DNA of 64,000 nt from Megalopta genalis (GCF_051020955.1 NC_135013.1:34115302-34179301); one strand, 5' to 3'. Positions 24,445 to 35,822 are shown, counted from the stretch's first letter. The notes: a model not told the origin generated them from the letters alone. A program made the numbers and translations.

Positions 24445-25289
24445 CTAGCTTCCTCCCCGTCCCCCGCGTCGTTCCCCTAGCCGTCGCTCGCGCTCCCTTC
24501 CTTCGGACCCTTTCTCCAATGGAAACGTCACTTATTGGTCGAACGAAAGGGAGGAAAAGGAGAGGATACCCTCGGATCCGACCAATCACGGTGAACGGCC
24601 GTGATAATGCTCGCGATATCTCCCGCGGTACAGACACCGGCAAAACCAGCAATCGCGAGCAATCGGGGGGATCGATCCGGCTAAATTCGCGAGCAATCTT
24701 TCGGAATTTCCACGGCTCCCGGCGACCGCGCCGCGAGCCGCGCTCTTTCCCCGTTTCCTCCGCGTACACGCGCGAAGAACCCTTCGGAACGTTGGCGCCG
24801 AACAAATCCGTCCGCGGATTTGGTCCAACGGTCTGGACCGACATCGCGAAACCATGAGATTCGAGGCGATTGTAAACGATTACTGGTAAATTAACGATCG
24901 AGAAAGCCAGTCGCGCGACGTCGCGAGACCGTCTTCTCGACGTTCTTACCCCTTTCGCTACGGCGGATCAGTCCGCCATAGCGCCCCTCCTGAACGGAAC
25001 CACCCGCCGAAATTGTGCACATTGCGCGTGGATAGTGTATTTTGGAAGAAAAGGGATTTTTCTTTAAAACAATATAGTTATAATTTCTGCATAAGGTATG
25101 AAGTTATTTAATAGGTAAAAAAAGTTTCATTAACAATGGAAAAAGTGAAGAAATAATATATAATATACAGTAATAAAATAATACATAATATTCATAATAC
25201 AAAACATAATACATAATAATTAGTCCTAAAGTTAGTACTTTTGATTTTCTATCCCTTTATGACATGTAACACAATAATAATGGGAAATG
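24442..25289. other. Intergenic, nothing recognised
   Basis: GC-rich then AT-rich. No exon is supported. Confidence 0.5.
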
Positions 25290-26129
25290 CTCGTGCTCGG
25301 ATCGTCCACGAGAATGGACAATTTGGGAAGAGGAGATACGATTGATTGTTCGAAACTTGCAGCTCGTTTTTTAGCAGTTGTTGATAATTCGTAACTATAA
25401 AAACGAACCGCGAAGCTTTGACAATCGTATCTCCTCTTCCCAAATTGTCCATTTTTGTGTGCAAACGGAGTGTCAATTAGGGAGAATTTACTGTACTATA
25501 ATGTCTCGTTTCGGTATCTCGTTTCGCAATTGTGAGAGTAATCGACGCATTTTCATGGGAAACGAGTGCACGAATTACGTAACTGAAGCAATTATAGTCG
25601 ATTCTCCCCAATTGACGCTCAGATTGTGCAGAAAAATGGACAGTTCTGGAAGAGGAGGTGCGATTGTTCGAACCTTGCAGCTCGTTTTTTAGCAGTTGTT
25701 GATAATTCGTAACTATAAAAACGAAACGCGAAGCTTTGACAATCGTATCTCCTCTTCCCAAATTGTCCATTTTTGTGTGCAATCGGAGTGTCAATTAGGG
25801 AGAATTTACTGTACTATAATGTCTCGTTTCGGTATCTCGTTTCGCAATTGTGAGAGTAATCGACGCATTTTCATGGGAAACGAGTGCACGAATTACGTAA
25901 CTGAAGCAATTATAGTCGATTCTCCCCAATTGACGCTCAGATTGTGCAGAAAAATGGACAGTTTTGGAAGAGGAGATGCGATTATCCGAGCTTTGAAGAT
26001 CGTTTTTACAGTCCTTGCCAATCGGTAATTATAAAAACGAGCCGTGAAGCTCGAATAATCGTGTCTCCTCTTCCAGAATTGTCCATTTTTGCGCGGGATC
26101 TGTGCGTCAGTTAGGGAGACATTACTGTA
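25290..26129. mobile_element. Three family-A fold-back MITEs inside a 318-bp tandem duplication
   Basis: Three palindromic copies occupy about 25290-25496, 25595-25814 and 25913-26129. The spacer beginning ACTATAATGTCTCGTTTCGG, together with the following MITE start, is repeated at about 25496 and 25814. The duplication therefore included host DNA plus the element and is not a new insertion. The first copy lacks its left end. Confidence 0.85.
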
Positions 26130-27210
26130 AATCGTAATAAAAAATCGTTGACATAAAAATTAATTAATTTTCAACCTGTCGCATGAGGGTGATCGCCCTT
26201 GGCGCAAGGGGTACACCGATTTCATTGTCACGTTACTGTATTTCAACGAAATAATTTCTTCGAATTATAGAAATCGAATTTTACGATCCACGTGCAACGA
26301 TCGCGTTTCTAACAGTTTCCAAAGCGTAAACAAATTCTGAAAACTTGAAAAATTATTTTGCAACGTTACGTGAGAATTTCTTTCTTCAAACGGCGAGTCT
26401 CCGATCGGGCGCCGAAGGGTTGAAGCGAATTCGTCGCCGAGGATGACGGCTCGTCGAACGCGGCGTCGATCGGCTTTCGATCGTCGATCGAATCGAATGT
26501 CGATCGGATCGAGAGCGTTGCGGCGTGACGCAACCGAAGGAAGAGGCTCGAACGGACGAGGAATCCGTTCCAGTTTCGTCGCGAACTGGAACGGAGAGAA
26601 CCGCGAAAGGGACCGAGAAAGATAGGTGGTCGTCGATTAGACGGGCCGAGGAGAGTAACGAAGCGTCGCGAATGGAGGAAAAAGAGAAATCCGTCGGGGA
26701 TAATCGAATCGAGCGTTTGGAAACGGCCCTTAAGCCTTTACGAGAGGGGACAGACAATGGGAAGGTAAAAGTAAAGCGTCGTTCTTGGAACCGGAGGGCT
26801 GCTCACCCCAGCAATAAAATGATAAGAACCCTCGGCCTCTCCCTTTCTGCCTCGGCCGGCGACGTTTCCTCCGGCCGGAGTCGGCTCGTATATAAATGTC
26901 GATATTATTGTAACGAACCGCTTTTAATAGCGATTCCTTCTTCCGCGGCCGCCGTTGCGCGCGGACACGGCCGCCCGCCCGATTGGACGGCCGCGAGCTC
27001 GTTGAATCAACCCCGGGATTTACGGTTTCCGGCGCTCGGCTCGCTAATCGAACTTAAATTCTTCCCTCGGTAATCGATTTCACGCAGCCTTCCGTCCACG
27101 GCGAGCACTTCATTTTCTCTGGCCAGCCGATGCGCCGCAAAATTACTGCAAATTCTTCGTAATTTAGACGCTCGGATCGCGTCGACGTTCGGCTCCGAAA
27201 AGGGTTGATA
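26130..27210. other. Intergenic, nothing recognised
   Basis: A plus frame at 26525-27073 lies in GC-rich sequence without motif or splice support. Confidence 0.45.
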
Positions 27211-27437
27211 TTAACCCTTTGCACTCGATCGGCGACACGGAAAATTGCTGCGACATTTTTTTAAAGAATTTACGCACTGTCGATGTTTGCATCCAATAAA
27301 TTATGTTAACAAATGTAAGATAATAGATTATGTTTCCAGTGCATTCAATAAATAGAAGCACGCCGAATGGAAATACTGTAGCTTGAAACGAATGCTTCCG
27401 TTTTGTGGTTGAGACAGTCTCGAGGGCAAAGGGTTAA
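27211..27437. mobile_element. TTAA-type (piggyBac-like) MITE, second copy
   Basis: TTAACCCTTTGCACTCGA at the left and CTCGAGGGCAAAGGGTTAA at the right. The short non-coding interior is unrelated to that of the copy at 7213 except near the ends, as is common for MITEs that share only mobilisation ends. Confidence 0.8.
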
Positions 27438-27566
27438 TGCAGGGGTTTTGTTGGACGGTTTGCGAAAAATCGTGTCGAATTTTGCGAATTTTTATTTATT
27501 TGTGAAGGAAGGAAGCGACGAAGCTATTACTCGCGTTCTTCGTAAATCTGGCGCTGAAATCGTGGC

Positions 27567-27770
27567 ACAGAAAATTCTCCCTAATTTTCCCTCAATTTTT
27601 AAACAAAAATGGACAATTTGAAGTGAGAAGACGCGATTATCAGAGCCTCGCGACACGATTTTATAATTGCCGGTCGTTGACAATTATTAAATCGAGTCGC
27701 AAGGCTCGATTAATTTTTCCAAATTGTCCATTTTAGTGCGCAATCTGAGCACTAATTAGGAAGAATTTAC
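27567..27770. mobile_element. Fold-back MITE, family A, diverged copy
   Basis: Left ACAGAAAATTCTCCCTAATT; right CACTAATTAGGAAGAATTTA. Inner arms TGGACAATTTG / CAAATTGTCCA pair. Confidence 0.75.
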
Positions 27771-27884
27771 GTCCAACTAGACCGCGGATTTGTATGCAAA
27801 ATAGAAATGGTCTTCATCGATCAATAAAAAATACAAGCTAAATAATAAGTTCTTTCTTTCTGCAATAACCATTTGATATTTTAA

Positions 27885-28015
27885 TAAAACTTGATGTATT
27901 ATACGTAATTATTAATTATCGTATAAGTAACAATGAGACAAACCCATTCTTGCGGTGGAAATTAATTCTTCAATTTTAAATTTGTTATAAACTATTCTTG
28001 TAGCGCATTGAATAA
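27885..28015. repeat. Dispersed repeat, copy 2 (partner at 9985-10115)
   Basis: Contains TAATTATTAATTATCGTATA, GAGACAAACCCATTCTTGCG, AAATTTGTTATAAAC and GCGCATTGAATAA in the same order as the partner. Confidence 0.6.
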
Positions 28016-28069
28016 ACATGTAACAGCTTGAAAATAATAAATAAAATAATATAAAATAATATAAATATA

Positions 28070-28100
<31 letters not shown>

Positions 28101-28848
28101 TAATAAAATAATATAAAAAAATAATATGTAATATATATAATAAAATAATAAATAATAATCGACATTTCTGAATTCTCTCGATGCTCAAATTGTTTAAATT
28201 TCAGCCACAAATGCATAAAATCCGCAGGTCCGAGAATCGCATCGATCTTTTTCGATGATTTCGGTCGACGATTTCGTAAAATCGTGGAATTAAGCTTATC
28301 GTATCTTGTAGAACCCGCATCGAATTAATTCTGGAAAACAGAGTTCGATGCGAATCGAGCGATTTAAATGCCGCTCCTTTCGGAAGCACTCGCGACGCGT
28401 GTACGAGTTCGGTTCTGTCGCTCGCGAGCAAAGGTGTGCGGCGTCGTTTACGTGCCGCGTGCGCGCGCTCGTATGTGGAACAGTAATTGCGACTGATTAG
28501 CGCCGCGAATGGCGGGCTCCAGACCGAACGAAACGATGCAACCGATATCTACGACTGTGCAGATCGATTTCCTGTTTACGACCGCTGGTCGCCGTTCTCT
28601 TCCGCTTCTGGAATTCCATCCGGACACCCCGGCTACTCCCAGCGATGGCTCGGAACCTTCCTAGAGTCTGAGCGAATACGAAATACAGCTGGTATAATTC
28701 TGGAAGTCCGAACGGTTCGAATCGTTCGCTGGCAAAAATAGGCTGACGCTGAGAATAAAATTAAAAAATGACGAAGAAATGCAACAAGGTTGTTTTAAGA
28801 TTAGGTTCACGGACAACTGAAAGCAGCTGTTTTATATTAGACTGGGGA
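28016..28848. other. Intergenic with AT simple repeat
   Basis: ATAATA-type repeats at about 28040-28160, then ordinary sequence. No gene is supported. Confidence 0.5.
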
Positions 28849-29995
28849 TTTTATGCGTTCGAGAAATTAAACGAATTCTAAAATATCAATATTATAGTAT
28901 TATTTTCAATTGATAAAATTGCCTATAAATTATTATTATTATTATTGCGAAGTCGAGCAGCTGCGATTCAAAATGGTGGAACGATTAAACGAATTGTAAA
29001 ATATCAATATTATAGTATTATTTTCAATTTATAAAAGTGCTTATAAATTATTATTATTATTACAAAATCGAGCAGCTGCGATTCAAAATGGTGGAACGAT
29101 TAAACGGATTCTAAAATATCAATATTATAGTATTATATTCAATTCATAAAATTGCCTATAAATTATTATTATTATTGCAAAATATCAATATTATAGTATT
29201 ATCTTCAATTTATAAAATTATCTATGAATTATTATTATTGCAAAATCGAGCAGCTGCGATACGAAATAGTGGAACGATTAAAAGAATTCTAAAATATCAA
29301 TATTATAGTATTATATTCAATTCATAAAATTGCCTATAAATTATTATTATTATTGCAAAATATTAATATTATAGTATTATCTTCGATTTATAAAATTATC
29401 TATAAATTATTATTATTGCAAAATCGAGCAGCTGCGATACAAAATAGTGGAACGATTAAACGAATTCTAAAGTATCAACATTATAGTATTATCTTCAATT
29501 TATACAATTGTCTATAAATTATTATTATTATTGCAAAATCGAGCAGCTGCGATTCTAAATAGCAGGAACGATTAAACGAACTCTGAAGTATCAATGTATC
29601 ATTCTCAATTTATAAGATTATTATTTATAAATTACCTTCGATAAAGTTATCGTTGTAAAATCATTACAGACGGAAAAAATTTCTCTATTCAGTTTCCAAT
29701 TTTTGCCATTGATTCCAAATTCGCCATAAATACATCTTTATAATTTCAATCACAAAATAATGAATATCGAAATGAAAAATATTAAATATTGAAAAATATC
29801 GAAAATGCATCATTCTCAATTTATAAGATTATTATTTATAAATTATCTTCAATAAAGTTATCGTTAAAAAAAGTCATTACAGACCGAAAAAAGTTCTCTA
29901 TTCAGATTCCAATTTTTGCCATTGTTTCCAAATTCGCCATAAATACATATTTATAATTTCAACCACAAAATAATGAATATTAAAATGAAAAATAT
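28849..29995. repeat. ~116-bp AT-rich tandem repeats followed by a ~210-bp duplication
   Basis: The words AATATCAATATTATAGTATT and GAGCAGCTGCGAT recur five to six times between 28866 and 29570. A separate pair with TTATAAGATTATTATTTATA and TTTTTGCCATTG starts at about 29605 and 29815. Confidence 0.8.
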
Positions 29996-30954
29996 TAAAA
30001 ATTAAAAAAGAAGTCGAAGATTGAATATGCCGTACGTTCCGTAAGCCCAGCGTCGACAAGAATAGCCAGACGATGCGCTCAATGAGATTTATTCACGTGA
30101 TACTGTACAAATCGATTTGTCCGACGGACTGTTCGTTTTCATATGGCGGTACAAAGAATTTCGATCGGGACATTTAACAAATTCTGCGGCTGCTGGTTAT
30201 CTCTGGAGGTCGGTCTTGCCACGGAGGTGCTCGTTCTCCGTCGTCCAACAGGAGAAGAAGGACAACGAGATGTTTCCCCCATCGTTTCTCGCGAGGTCTG
30301 TTCGAATTTGGACTTGGACATCTCTTAGAAAATTAAAAAAAAATAAAATCGAATGTGCGTCCGTGCGTCGCTCCTCCCGAAGAGGATCTCTCGTCGTCTC
30401 GAGAATTCTTGGGACAGTGGACGCGCGCCGATTTCGCATCGAACGCCGATTAAGGAACCGGAGAGTATTTTCTCTCTCTTCGACGCGATCAACGAATTTA
30501 GGACGAGAGCGCGGCGTCGGGAAAGCGACGAAGATCGCACATAAACACGATCGCGTTCGTCCGACTCGTTACCCCGACCGTCCTCAGGATCGAGAGAGAC
30601 GAAAAATCGAGACGATGACGGTGGAGAGATTTTCTTTTTAGGGCGAGTTTTGATCCCTCGGTCCTGGAGTCGAGAGCGGCCGGACGAGGCGATCAGAATC
30701 GTTAACCTAACATCGATCCCGGAGACCGAATATATGATATCTGACAGACCTCGTGAGAAACCTTCCTGTCTCTTCGTTCGCCTAGAAGACAACGCGAATT
30801 AAATGAGCATTCGATTAGGGGATGTTGGGCTGTGGAGCCAGTTACTGTGCCTTGTCGATTACCGTGCCTTGCGTTCATTTGCAAGCATAATTAACTTTAT
30901 ATAATGTAGTATGAGAGATATCCAGTTTCTTTTTATTTAAATGCGATTCATTAT
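29996..30954. other. Intergenic, nothing recognised
   Basis: GC-moderate block 30117-30800 has overlapping open frames on both strands, but no splice pair or motif that would make one credible. Confidence 0.4.
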
Positions 30955-31395
30955 TTGTTTATTTATTTGTTATATGTAAAAGACAGAAGTTCTTGGAACA
31001 CCGAAAGAATCGTTTCAATTTTTTGACAACAAATCCGCGGGATCTTCTGAGGAGCTTATGAAGTAAAGAATAAGAAGAGGTATACAGTTCTTTCTGTATC
31101 TAAATTCAATTAATTGTTTGTTTGTTAGAATTAAACAAATGTAAGAGACAGATGTTCTTGGAACGTCAGAAAAATTGTTTCAATTTTTTGATAACGAATT
31201 CGCGGGATTTTCTGAGGAGCTTATGAAGTAAAGAATAAGAAGAGGTATACAGTTTTTTCTGTATCTAAATTCAATTAATTGTTTGTTTGTTAGAATTAAA
31301 CAAATGTAAGAGACAGATGTTCTTGGAACGCCAGAAAAACTGTTTCAATTTTTTGATAGCGAATTCACGAGATTTTCTGAAGTTCTTACGAAAGA
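30955..31395. repeat. ~165-bp tandem repeat, about 2.5 copies
   Basis: AAGTAAAGAATAAGAAGAGG recurs at about 31061 and 31226, and GGGATTTTCTGAGGAGCTTATG-like phrases flank it. A third partial unit ends near 31390. Confidence 0.8.
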
Positions 31396-31669
31396 GCTCG
31401 GGGAAGCACGGCACGGTAACCGAGGCACAGTAACTGAAGCACAGTATTCAGATAGGATAGCGTTAAAGGATATGAGGTTTACTGAAAGGAATTTTGGAGG
31501 AAACAACCTGGACGAAGGAAATAATAATAGTAATAACAATAATAATAAGAAGAAGAAGAAAAAGAAAAGAAAAGGAGAGGGAAGGGCAAATTAGTTATCA
31601 AATTACAGACTTCTTAAAATTTATATACAGAAACAAAAATGTACAACCCCTTTCATAAGCTGAAAAACG

Positions 31670-31930
31670 AGTGAATTCTCCTCAATTGTCCATTCTCGTT
31701 CGCAAGCTGGGGGACAATTACAAAGAATTAACTGTACATCAGTACCTCGACAAAAGAAAGTCGATTCAAGGGCAAAAACTAACTACAGTAAATTCTATAC
31801 CAAACTGATCCACAATTTATAAAAAAAAGTGGACAATTTGAAAATAGGAGGCTCGAATAATCTTATCTCCTCATTCCAAATTGTCAGTGAGCTTTCGTTC
31901 ACAAGCCGAAGGACAATTGTGGAGAATTTC
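31670..31930. mobile_element. Two degraded family-A fold-back MITE pieces
   Basis: A right-end fragment (31670-31736, ending AATTAACTGTA) and a short diverged copy (about 31784-31930) starting TACAGTAAATTCTATACCAA. They lie just downstream of the 620-codon minus gene. Confidence 0.6.
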
Positions 31931-32037
31931 GCCCAACCCTGAACAGCAAAAACTCCGGAAGTCGGCAAACAGAGCCGAGCGATTATCTCAGCTTGCCCCC
32001 TCTCCAAAGTTACAAAATCAGCTATGTCCACCAACCT

Positions 32038-33900
32038 CTACGATTTCTTCTTCTTCTTCTTGTCCTTCTTGCCCTTCTTCCCCTTCTTCTTGTCCTTGCC
32101 CTTCTTCGCTTTATCGTCACACGACGGCTCTATGGTGCAGACCCGGTCCTGCACGCAGAGGAACGACTTCTTGCAGCAGACGTGCTTCTCCTCGTGCTGG
32201 CACGGCGGCATGGCGATGGGCTGCGTGAGCTCCTTGCCGAACACGTAGCAAGGACAATCGCCGGGGTGCAGTTTCGGCGGCGGTGGGCAGGGACAGAGGA
32301 CGACGGGTTCGGAGGGTGGTTTCGGCAAGGGCGGCGGGACGCAGACCTCGTCCTTGCGGCCTAGCTGCGAGCAGTCCTGCGGATCCTTGGGAGCCTCTGG
32401 ACAAGGTCTGGGTGCGACGAACTTCGGCTTGGCGCACTTGGCGGGCCCGTAGACCATCTTGGGCGGGGCTGGGACCTCGGGCCTGTAGCACTTGCCGCGG
32501 GGGATGCAGGTATCCGGGCAGAGCTCCTTCCTCTTCTTCTTCTTCTTCTTGCTCTTCTTCTTCGGCTTGTCCCCGCAGACCGGAGGCTTCTCGGCGCACT
32601 TGCTCTTCTTGTCGCAGGGCTTCGCGCAGTCCTTCTTCGCCTGGTCCTGGCAGATATCGGACGCCGGCTTGCAGGCAGCCGGCTTCTTCGGCCTCGAGGA
32701 TTTCCCCATCAAGAACGAACCAGCGTGAAAATTCCTTCTAGCGCGAAGATGCCAGACGGATCCGTGGAACGTGGACAGCTTCCGTTTCGCGAAACCCTTG
32801 CCGCCCTTTCCGGCCTCGCATTTCGGACAGGACGGCGCGTCCTTGGGACAAGCGACCCTCTGCGATATCGGCGGGCACGGGGGGCAAGGCTTGGGGCAGG
32901 GGCAGGGCGGAGGCGGCTCGGGACACGGGCAGGGGCAGCAGGGGGGCGGGGGAGGGCACGGCGGGGGTTTCGGGCAGGCGGCACAGGGCGGACAGGGTGG
33001 ACAGACCTTGGGGGGCGGCGGCAGGGGACAGGGCAAGGGCGGAGGGCAGGGGATCGGCGGCGGACACGCGGGGCACGGCGGCGGCGGAGGGCAGCAGGGC
33101 GGGGGGCACGGGGGAGGACAGGGACACGGCTCGCAGGGCGGCGGCGGCGGACAGGCCCTCTGCGGAGGACACTCCGGACAGGTTGGCGGTGGCGGCAGCC
33201 TCGGCAGCGGGGGCGGAGGAGGCGGGGGACACGGTTTCGGACACTTGGGCGGCCTGGGCGCCTTGGGGAGCGGCGGAGGAGGCGGCGGGGCAGGGATCAC
33301 CGGACATTTCGGCAGTCTCGGGGGCCTCGGTGGCGGAGGACACTTCCGGTAGCAGATCTTTGGCGGCGGAGGCTTGGCCGGGGGCGGGGGGCAGGGACAG
33401 GGACAAGGCGGGGGGCAAGGTAGCTCCGGCTGCGGGCATCCGACGTTCTTCGGCCGCTTGCGGCAGCAAGGTGGAGCGCGGGGTGCGCAGGATCCCGAGC
33501 CGGCCGACGTCCTCGAATCCGGCGCGAACTTCGGCGGACCCCTCGGCGAAGGCGGCGGCTTCTTCTCCATGTTGGTCGCGTCGATGCTGAAGAGCCTCCT
33601 CTGCCGATCGAGTCCTTTCGGCAGCCAGGCGAGCGGCCGAGCCGCCGCCAAGCTTCCGAAGCTTCTACCGAAGCGCAACGGTCCGGGATCCGGCCGTCGG
33701 TCCAAAAGGCCCGTCAGCGTGTTCCCGAAGAGCTTCCTCCGTCCAGCGTACTCGCTCAGCTGGTCGGCGAACCGGCCGATCGGGAGATCCGCCGCGCGTC
33801 TCCCGGTGGCGAAGCTCCTCGCGGCTCCGATCGGCAGCCCTCCGAGCCACGATCCGAGGTAGTGCCGGCTTCTAGATCGACGCCGGTCGGAGAAGAGCAT
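32038..33900 (-). CDS. 620-aa Pro/Cys/Lys-rich protein with mitochondrial-type N-terminus
   Basis: One uninterrupted 620-codon frame. The N-terminus is Arg-rich with almost no acid (MLFSDRRRSRSRHYLGSW) and contains GAARSFATG, which resembles a mitochondrial processing site. Residues ~155-345 are nearly all Pro and Cys (PCPPP, CPCPC, CCPPPP). A second basic presequence-like patch follows (KLSTFHGS, RARRNFHAG). Residues ~395-470 carry spaced Cys among Lys runs (KKKSKKKKKK), and the tail is Lys/Gly (KKGKKGKKDKKK). Stop is TAG at 32040-32038. No enzyme domain is visible. The composition recalls insect sperm-tail structural proteins of the Cys-Gly-Pro type, where Cys residues are cross-linked during sperm maturation; that assignment is inference from composition and from the neighbouring Cys-repeat gene. 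The upstream ATG lies only 103 bp below the stop of the preceding Cys-rich exon. Open frames on the opposite strand are shadows of this GC-rich sequence. Confidence 0.7.
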   Translation of the reverse strand: MLFSDRRRSRSRHYLGSWLGGLPIGAARSFATGRRAADLPIGRFADQLSEYAGRRKLFGNTLTGLLDRRPDPGPLRFGRSFGSLAAARPLAWLPKGLDRQRRLFSIDATNMEKKPPPSPRGPPKFAPDSRTSAGSGSCAPRAPPCCRKRPKNVGCPQPELPCPPPCPCPCPPPPAKPPPPKICYRKCPPPPRPPRLPKCPVIPAPPPPPPLPKAPRPPKCPKPCPPPPPPPLPRLPPPPTCPECPPQRACPPPPPCEPCPCPPPCPPPCCPPPPPCPACPPPIPCPPPLPCPLPPPPKVCPPCPPCAACPKPPPCPPPPPCCPCPCPEPPPPCPCPKPCPPCPPISQRVACPKDAPSCPKCEAGKGGKGFAKRKLSTFHGSVWHLRARRNFHAGSFLMGKSSRPKKPAACKPASDICQDQAKKDCAKPCDKKSKCAEKPPVCGDKPKKKSKKKKKKRKELCPDTCIPRGKCYRPEVPAPPKMVYGPAKCAKPKFVAPRPCPEAPKDPQDCSQLGRKDEVCVPPPLPKPPSEPVVLCPCPPPPKLHPGDCPCYVFGKELTQPIAMPPCQHEEKHVCCKKSFLCVQDRVCTIEPSCDDKAKKGKDKKKGKKGKKDKKKKKKS

Positions 33901-34002
33901 CGAGAACTAGGCAGAACGGATTGCGACGGCTAGAAGAGAGCGGCCGAATCGTCTCGCGCGCGCGCGTTGACCTCCACGTACCCTCTGTCTCCCGAGCGAC
34001 AC

Positions 34003-34212
34003 CTAACAACACTTTCTCGATTTGCACGGCTTCTTGGCCGGGCACTTCACGCAGAACGGCTTTTTCACCGGCTTCGGCTTCGCCGGGTAGCCCGGCGGAC
34101 CTAAGGGCTTACAGGGGCCCTTTGGCGGGTGGCAAGGGCTCTTCACCGGCCAGCCCGGCGGATCTTCGCCGCAGTCCGACTCGCCCGGTCGGAACTCTCC
34201 TCGTCTGACAGC
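34003..34212 (-). CDS. Terminal exon of a small Cys/Pro/Lys-rich protein
   Basis: A 69-codon frame follows a good acceptor (ACGTATGTTCAG at 34224-34213) in phase 0 and ends with TAG. The peptide contains PPGWPVKSPCHPPKGPCK, then a YPAKPKPVKKPFC stretch, and finishes CPAKKPCKSRKCC. Eight of the last 45 residues are Cys. The composition matches the flanking Cys-rich genes, which argues that it is real although short. There is no in-frame ATG close by, so an upstream exon is needed and I could not place it with confidence. It could be the 3' exon of an independent small gene, or an alternative last exon of the gene to its right, because all splice junctions in this cluster are phase 0. Confidence 0.5.
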   Translation of the reverse strand, partial: AVRRGEFRPGESDCGEDPPGWPVKSPCHPPKGPCKPLGPPGYPAKPKPVKKPFCVKCPAKKPCKSRKCC

Positions 34213-34577
34213 CTGAACATACGTGGTATTCGGGTTGGGTGTGCGCGCGGCTCTAGTTCAAGGTCGCACCCCCTGGCCCCGCCTCCCTCCTGCGACCCTC
34301 TTTTTAGCAAGCTCCGCCGATCGAAACGTGCAACTGTACGATCGCAACCGGCGATCGGACGATGCGTTTGAATTTTTGTTCGATATGCCTTTTTTCTGTT
34401 TAATATGATCTTTCTTTTGGGGGGTTGTTTATCGAGAGTCTCCCCTCTCGGGAAGAGCTTAATTACGGAAAGGGGAAACGAACGATCGACGCTCTTCTTC
34501 CGTGAATGACCGCCGCCGGCAAGGTTTCGCGTGCCGGTTTCGACTTCGGAAGGCGATCATCGGCGATCATCGATTAA
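34213..34577. other. Spacer in the Cys-rich cluster
   Basis: No exon is found. It should contain the missing upstream exon or promoter of the small Cys-rich gene if that gene is independent. Confidence 0.4.
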
Positions 34578-35345
34578 TTAGCTCGCCGGTCGAGCAAGCC
34601 GCAGCTGCGGCGGCGTCCGCGCGTGCACCGCCGCGAGCATGTCCGTGTCCTCGTCCCGATACGCTCTGTTAGGCGAGTCTATGTTCAGCTGGCCGATGTC
34701 GTAGCCGATGTCGTAGCCGATCTCCTCCTCGAAGTCGTCGCCCTGCGGGAAATAGTCGTCGTTCCGCAGCCTGTCGTGCAGCAGCACCGACTCGCGCCGT
34801 TGAAATTCTACGAGATCGTTCGGGGCCTGAAGGTCGACGATCGAGCTCGACCGGCGGCGATCGAACGGCGACGCGGTCCCCGATCCGTCGGAGACCCTGC
34901 TCGTCGACGTCGCCGACAAAGAGCCCCTGTTGCTCCGGTCCTCGATCACGCGGCGAACGGTCCTCTGCGGGGAGAGAGGATGATCCGACATATTTTCGAT
35001 CGACTTTTCTTATCGTTCGAGTCTGTGATTTATTTATTTTTTTCTTTTGGTTTCGTTTGCATTTTTTTTGTTTTTTTTTTGTCGCTTTCAGATTGTTCGC
35101 GGCGTAAACGAAAATTGTGTACTCGGTTGATGAGGAAGAGGCAGAAGGGAGGTGGAGCCACGGGCGACGAGTCGCCTTGGTCGAGCTAATCTCGTGTTTT
35201 TTTCCCGAGGTTTCCTTCGTCTTTGCCGAATCTCGACACCACGGAATTAGCGGAAAACGGAAAACCGTTTTCTTTTTTTGTTTCTTTTTCGCGAACTTAC
35301 TTCGATCTGCTGCGGCTTCCTCGCGGACGCTGCTACCGGCTGCGG
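34578..35345 (-). CDS. Small acidic-tailed protein of unknown function, with candidate microexon
   Basis: The last exon is 34964-34578. It is preceded by a strong acceptor (CCTCTCTCCCCGCAG) and encodes RTVRRVIEDRSNRGS, a Ser/Arg-rich middle (RRRSSSIVDL) and an acidic stretch with a duplicated GYDIGYDIG, ending LARPAS and TAA. Upstream, 35345-35301 is a 45-nt candidate exon (PQPVAASARKPQQIE) with acceptor TTTGAATTTCAG and donor GTAAGT; both junctions are phase 0. Earlier exons were not located. The alternative is a simple 137-codon gene starting at the ATG at 34991, whose first nine codons would overlap the acceptor. No family is recognised. It lies between two Cys-rich genes on the same strand and shares their phase-0 structure. 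Confidence 0.5.
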
Positions 35346-35436
35346 CTGAAATTCAAAGCAGACATGCACAGACGCTGGCGGACGTGCTAGGTAAAGGGGT
35401 AACCCTGCTGTAACGCGGGTTTCGCTCGCAAAGCCG

Positions 35437-35822
35437 AATACGATAAATTCTCCCTAATTTCGCGCTCGGATTTTGTACAGAGATAGGCAATTTGGGAAGA
35501 GGGGGGATACGATTGTTCGGGCCTTGCGGTTTATTTTTATAGTTATAAATTGTCCACGAGATAAGTTATAATTATAGTTATAATTATAGTTATATTTATA
35601 GTTATAGTTATCCACGGGTTACTTCATTAGTTATAGATGCTCGGTGAATTCTAAAAGTAGTGGCACGTGATTATGCGGGCCTTGCGCCTTGTTTTTATAG
35701 TTGTCGACAATAGAGGACGATTAAAACGAGCCGCAAGGCTCGCATAATCGTATCCCCCCTCCTCCCAAATTGTTCATTTTTGTGTAAAAGCTGAGCGTCG
35801 ATTAAGAAGAATTTATTATACA
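35437..35822. mobile_element. Compound family-A fold-back MITE
   Basis: GATAAATTCTCCCTAATTTC at the left, an internal disordered stretch of TTATAGTTATAA repeats, then a second copy ending GATTAAGAAGAATTTATTA. Probably one copy inserted into or recombined with another. Confidence 0.65.

Noticed and set aside
23933..24844. 303-codon minus-strand open frame
   Set aside because: The centre is the CT/GA repeat and the ends have no recognisable motif; overlapping plus frames are equally long.
32283..33862. Gly/Arg-rich plus-strand frames
   Set aside because: Antisense shadows of the Pro/Cys-rich minus-strand gene.
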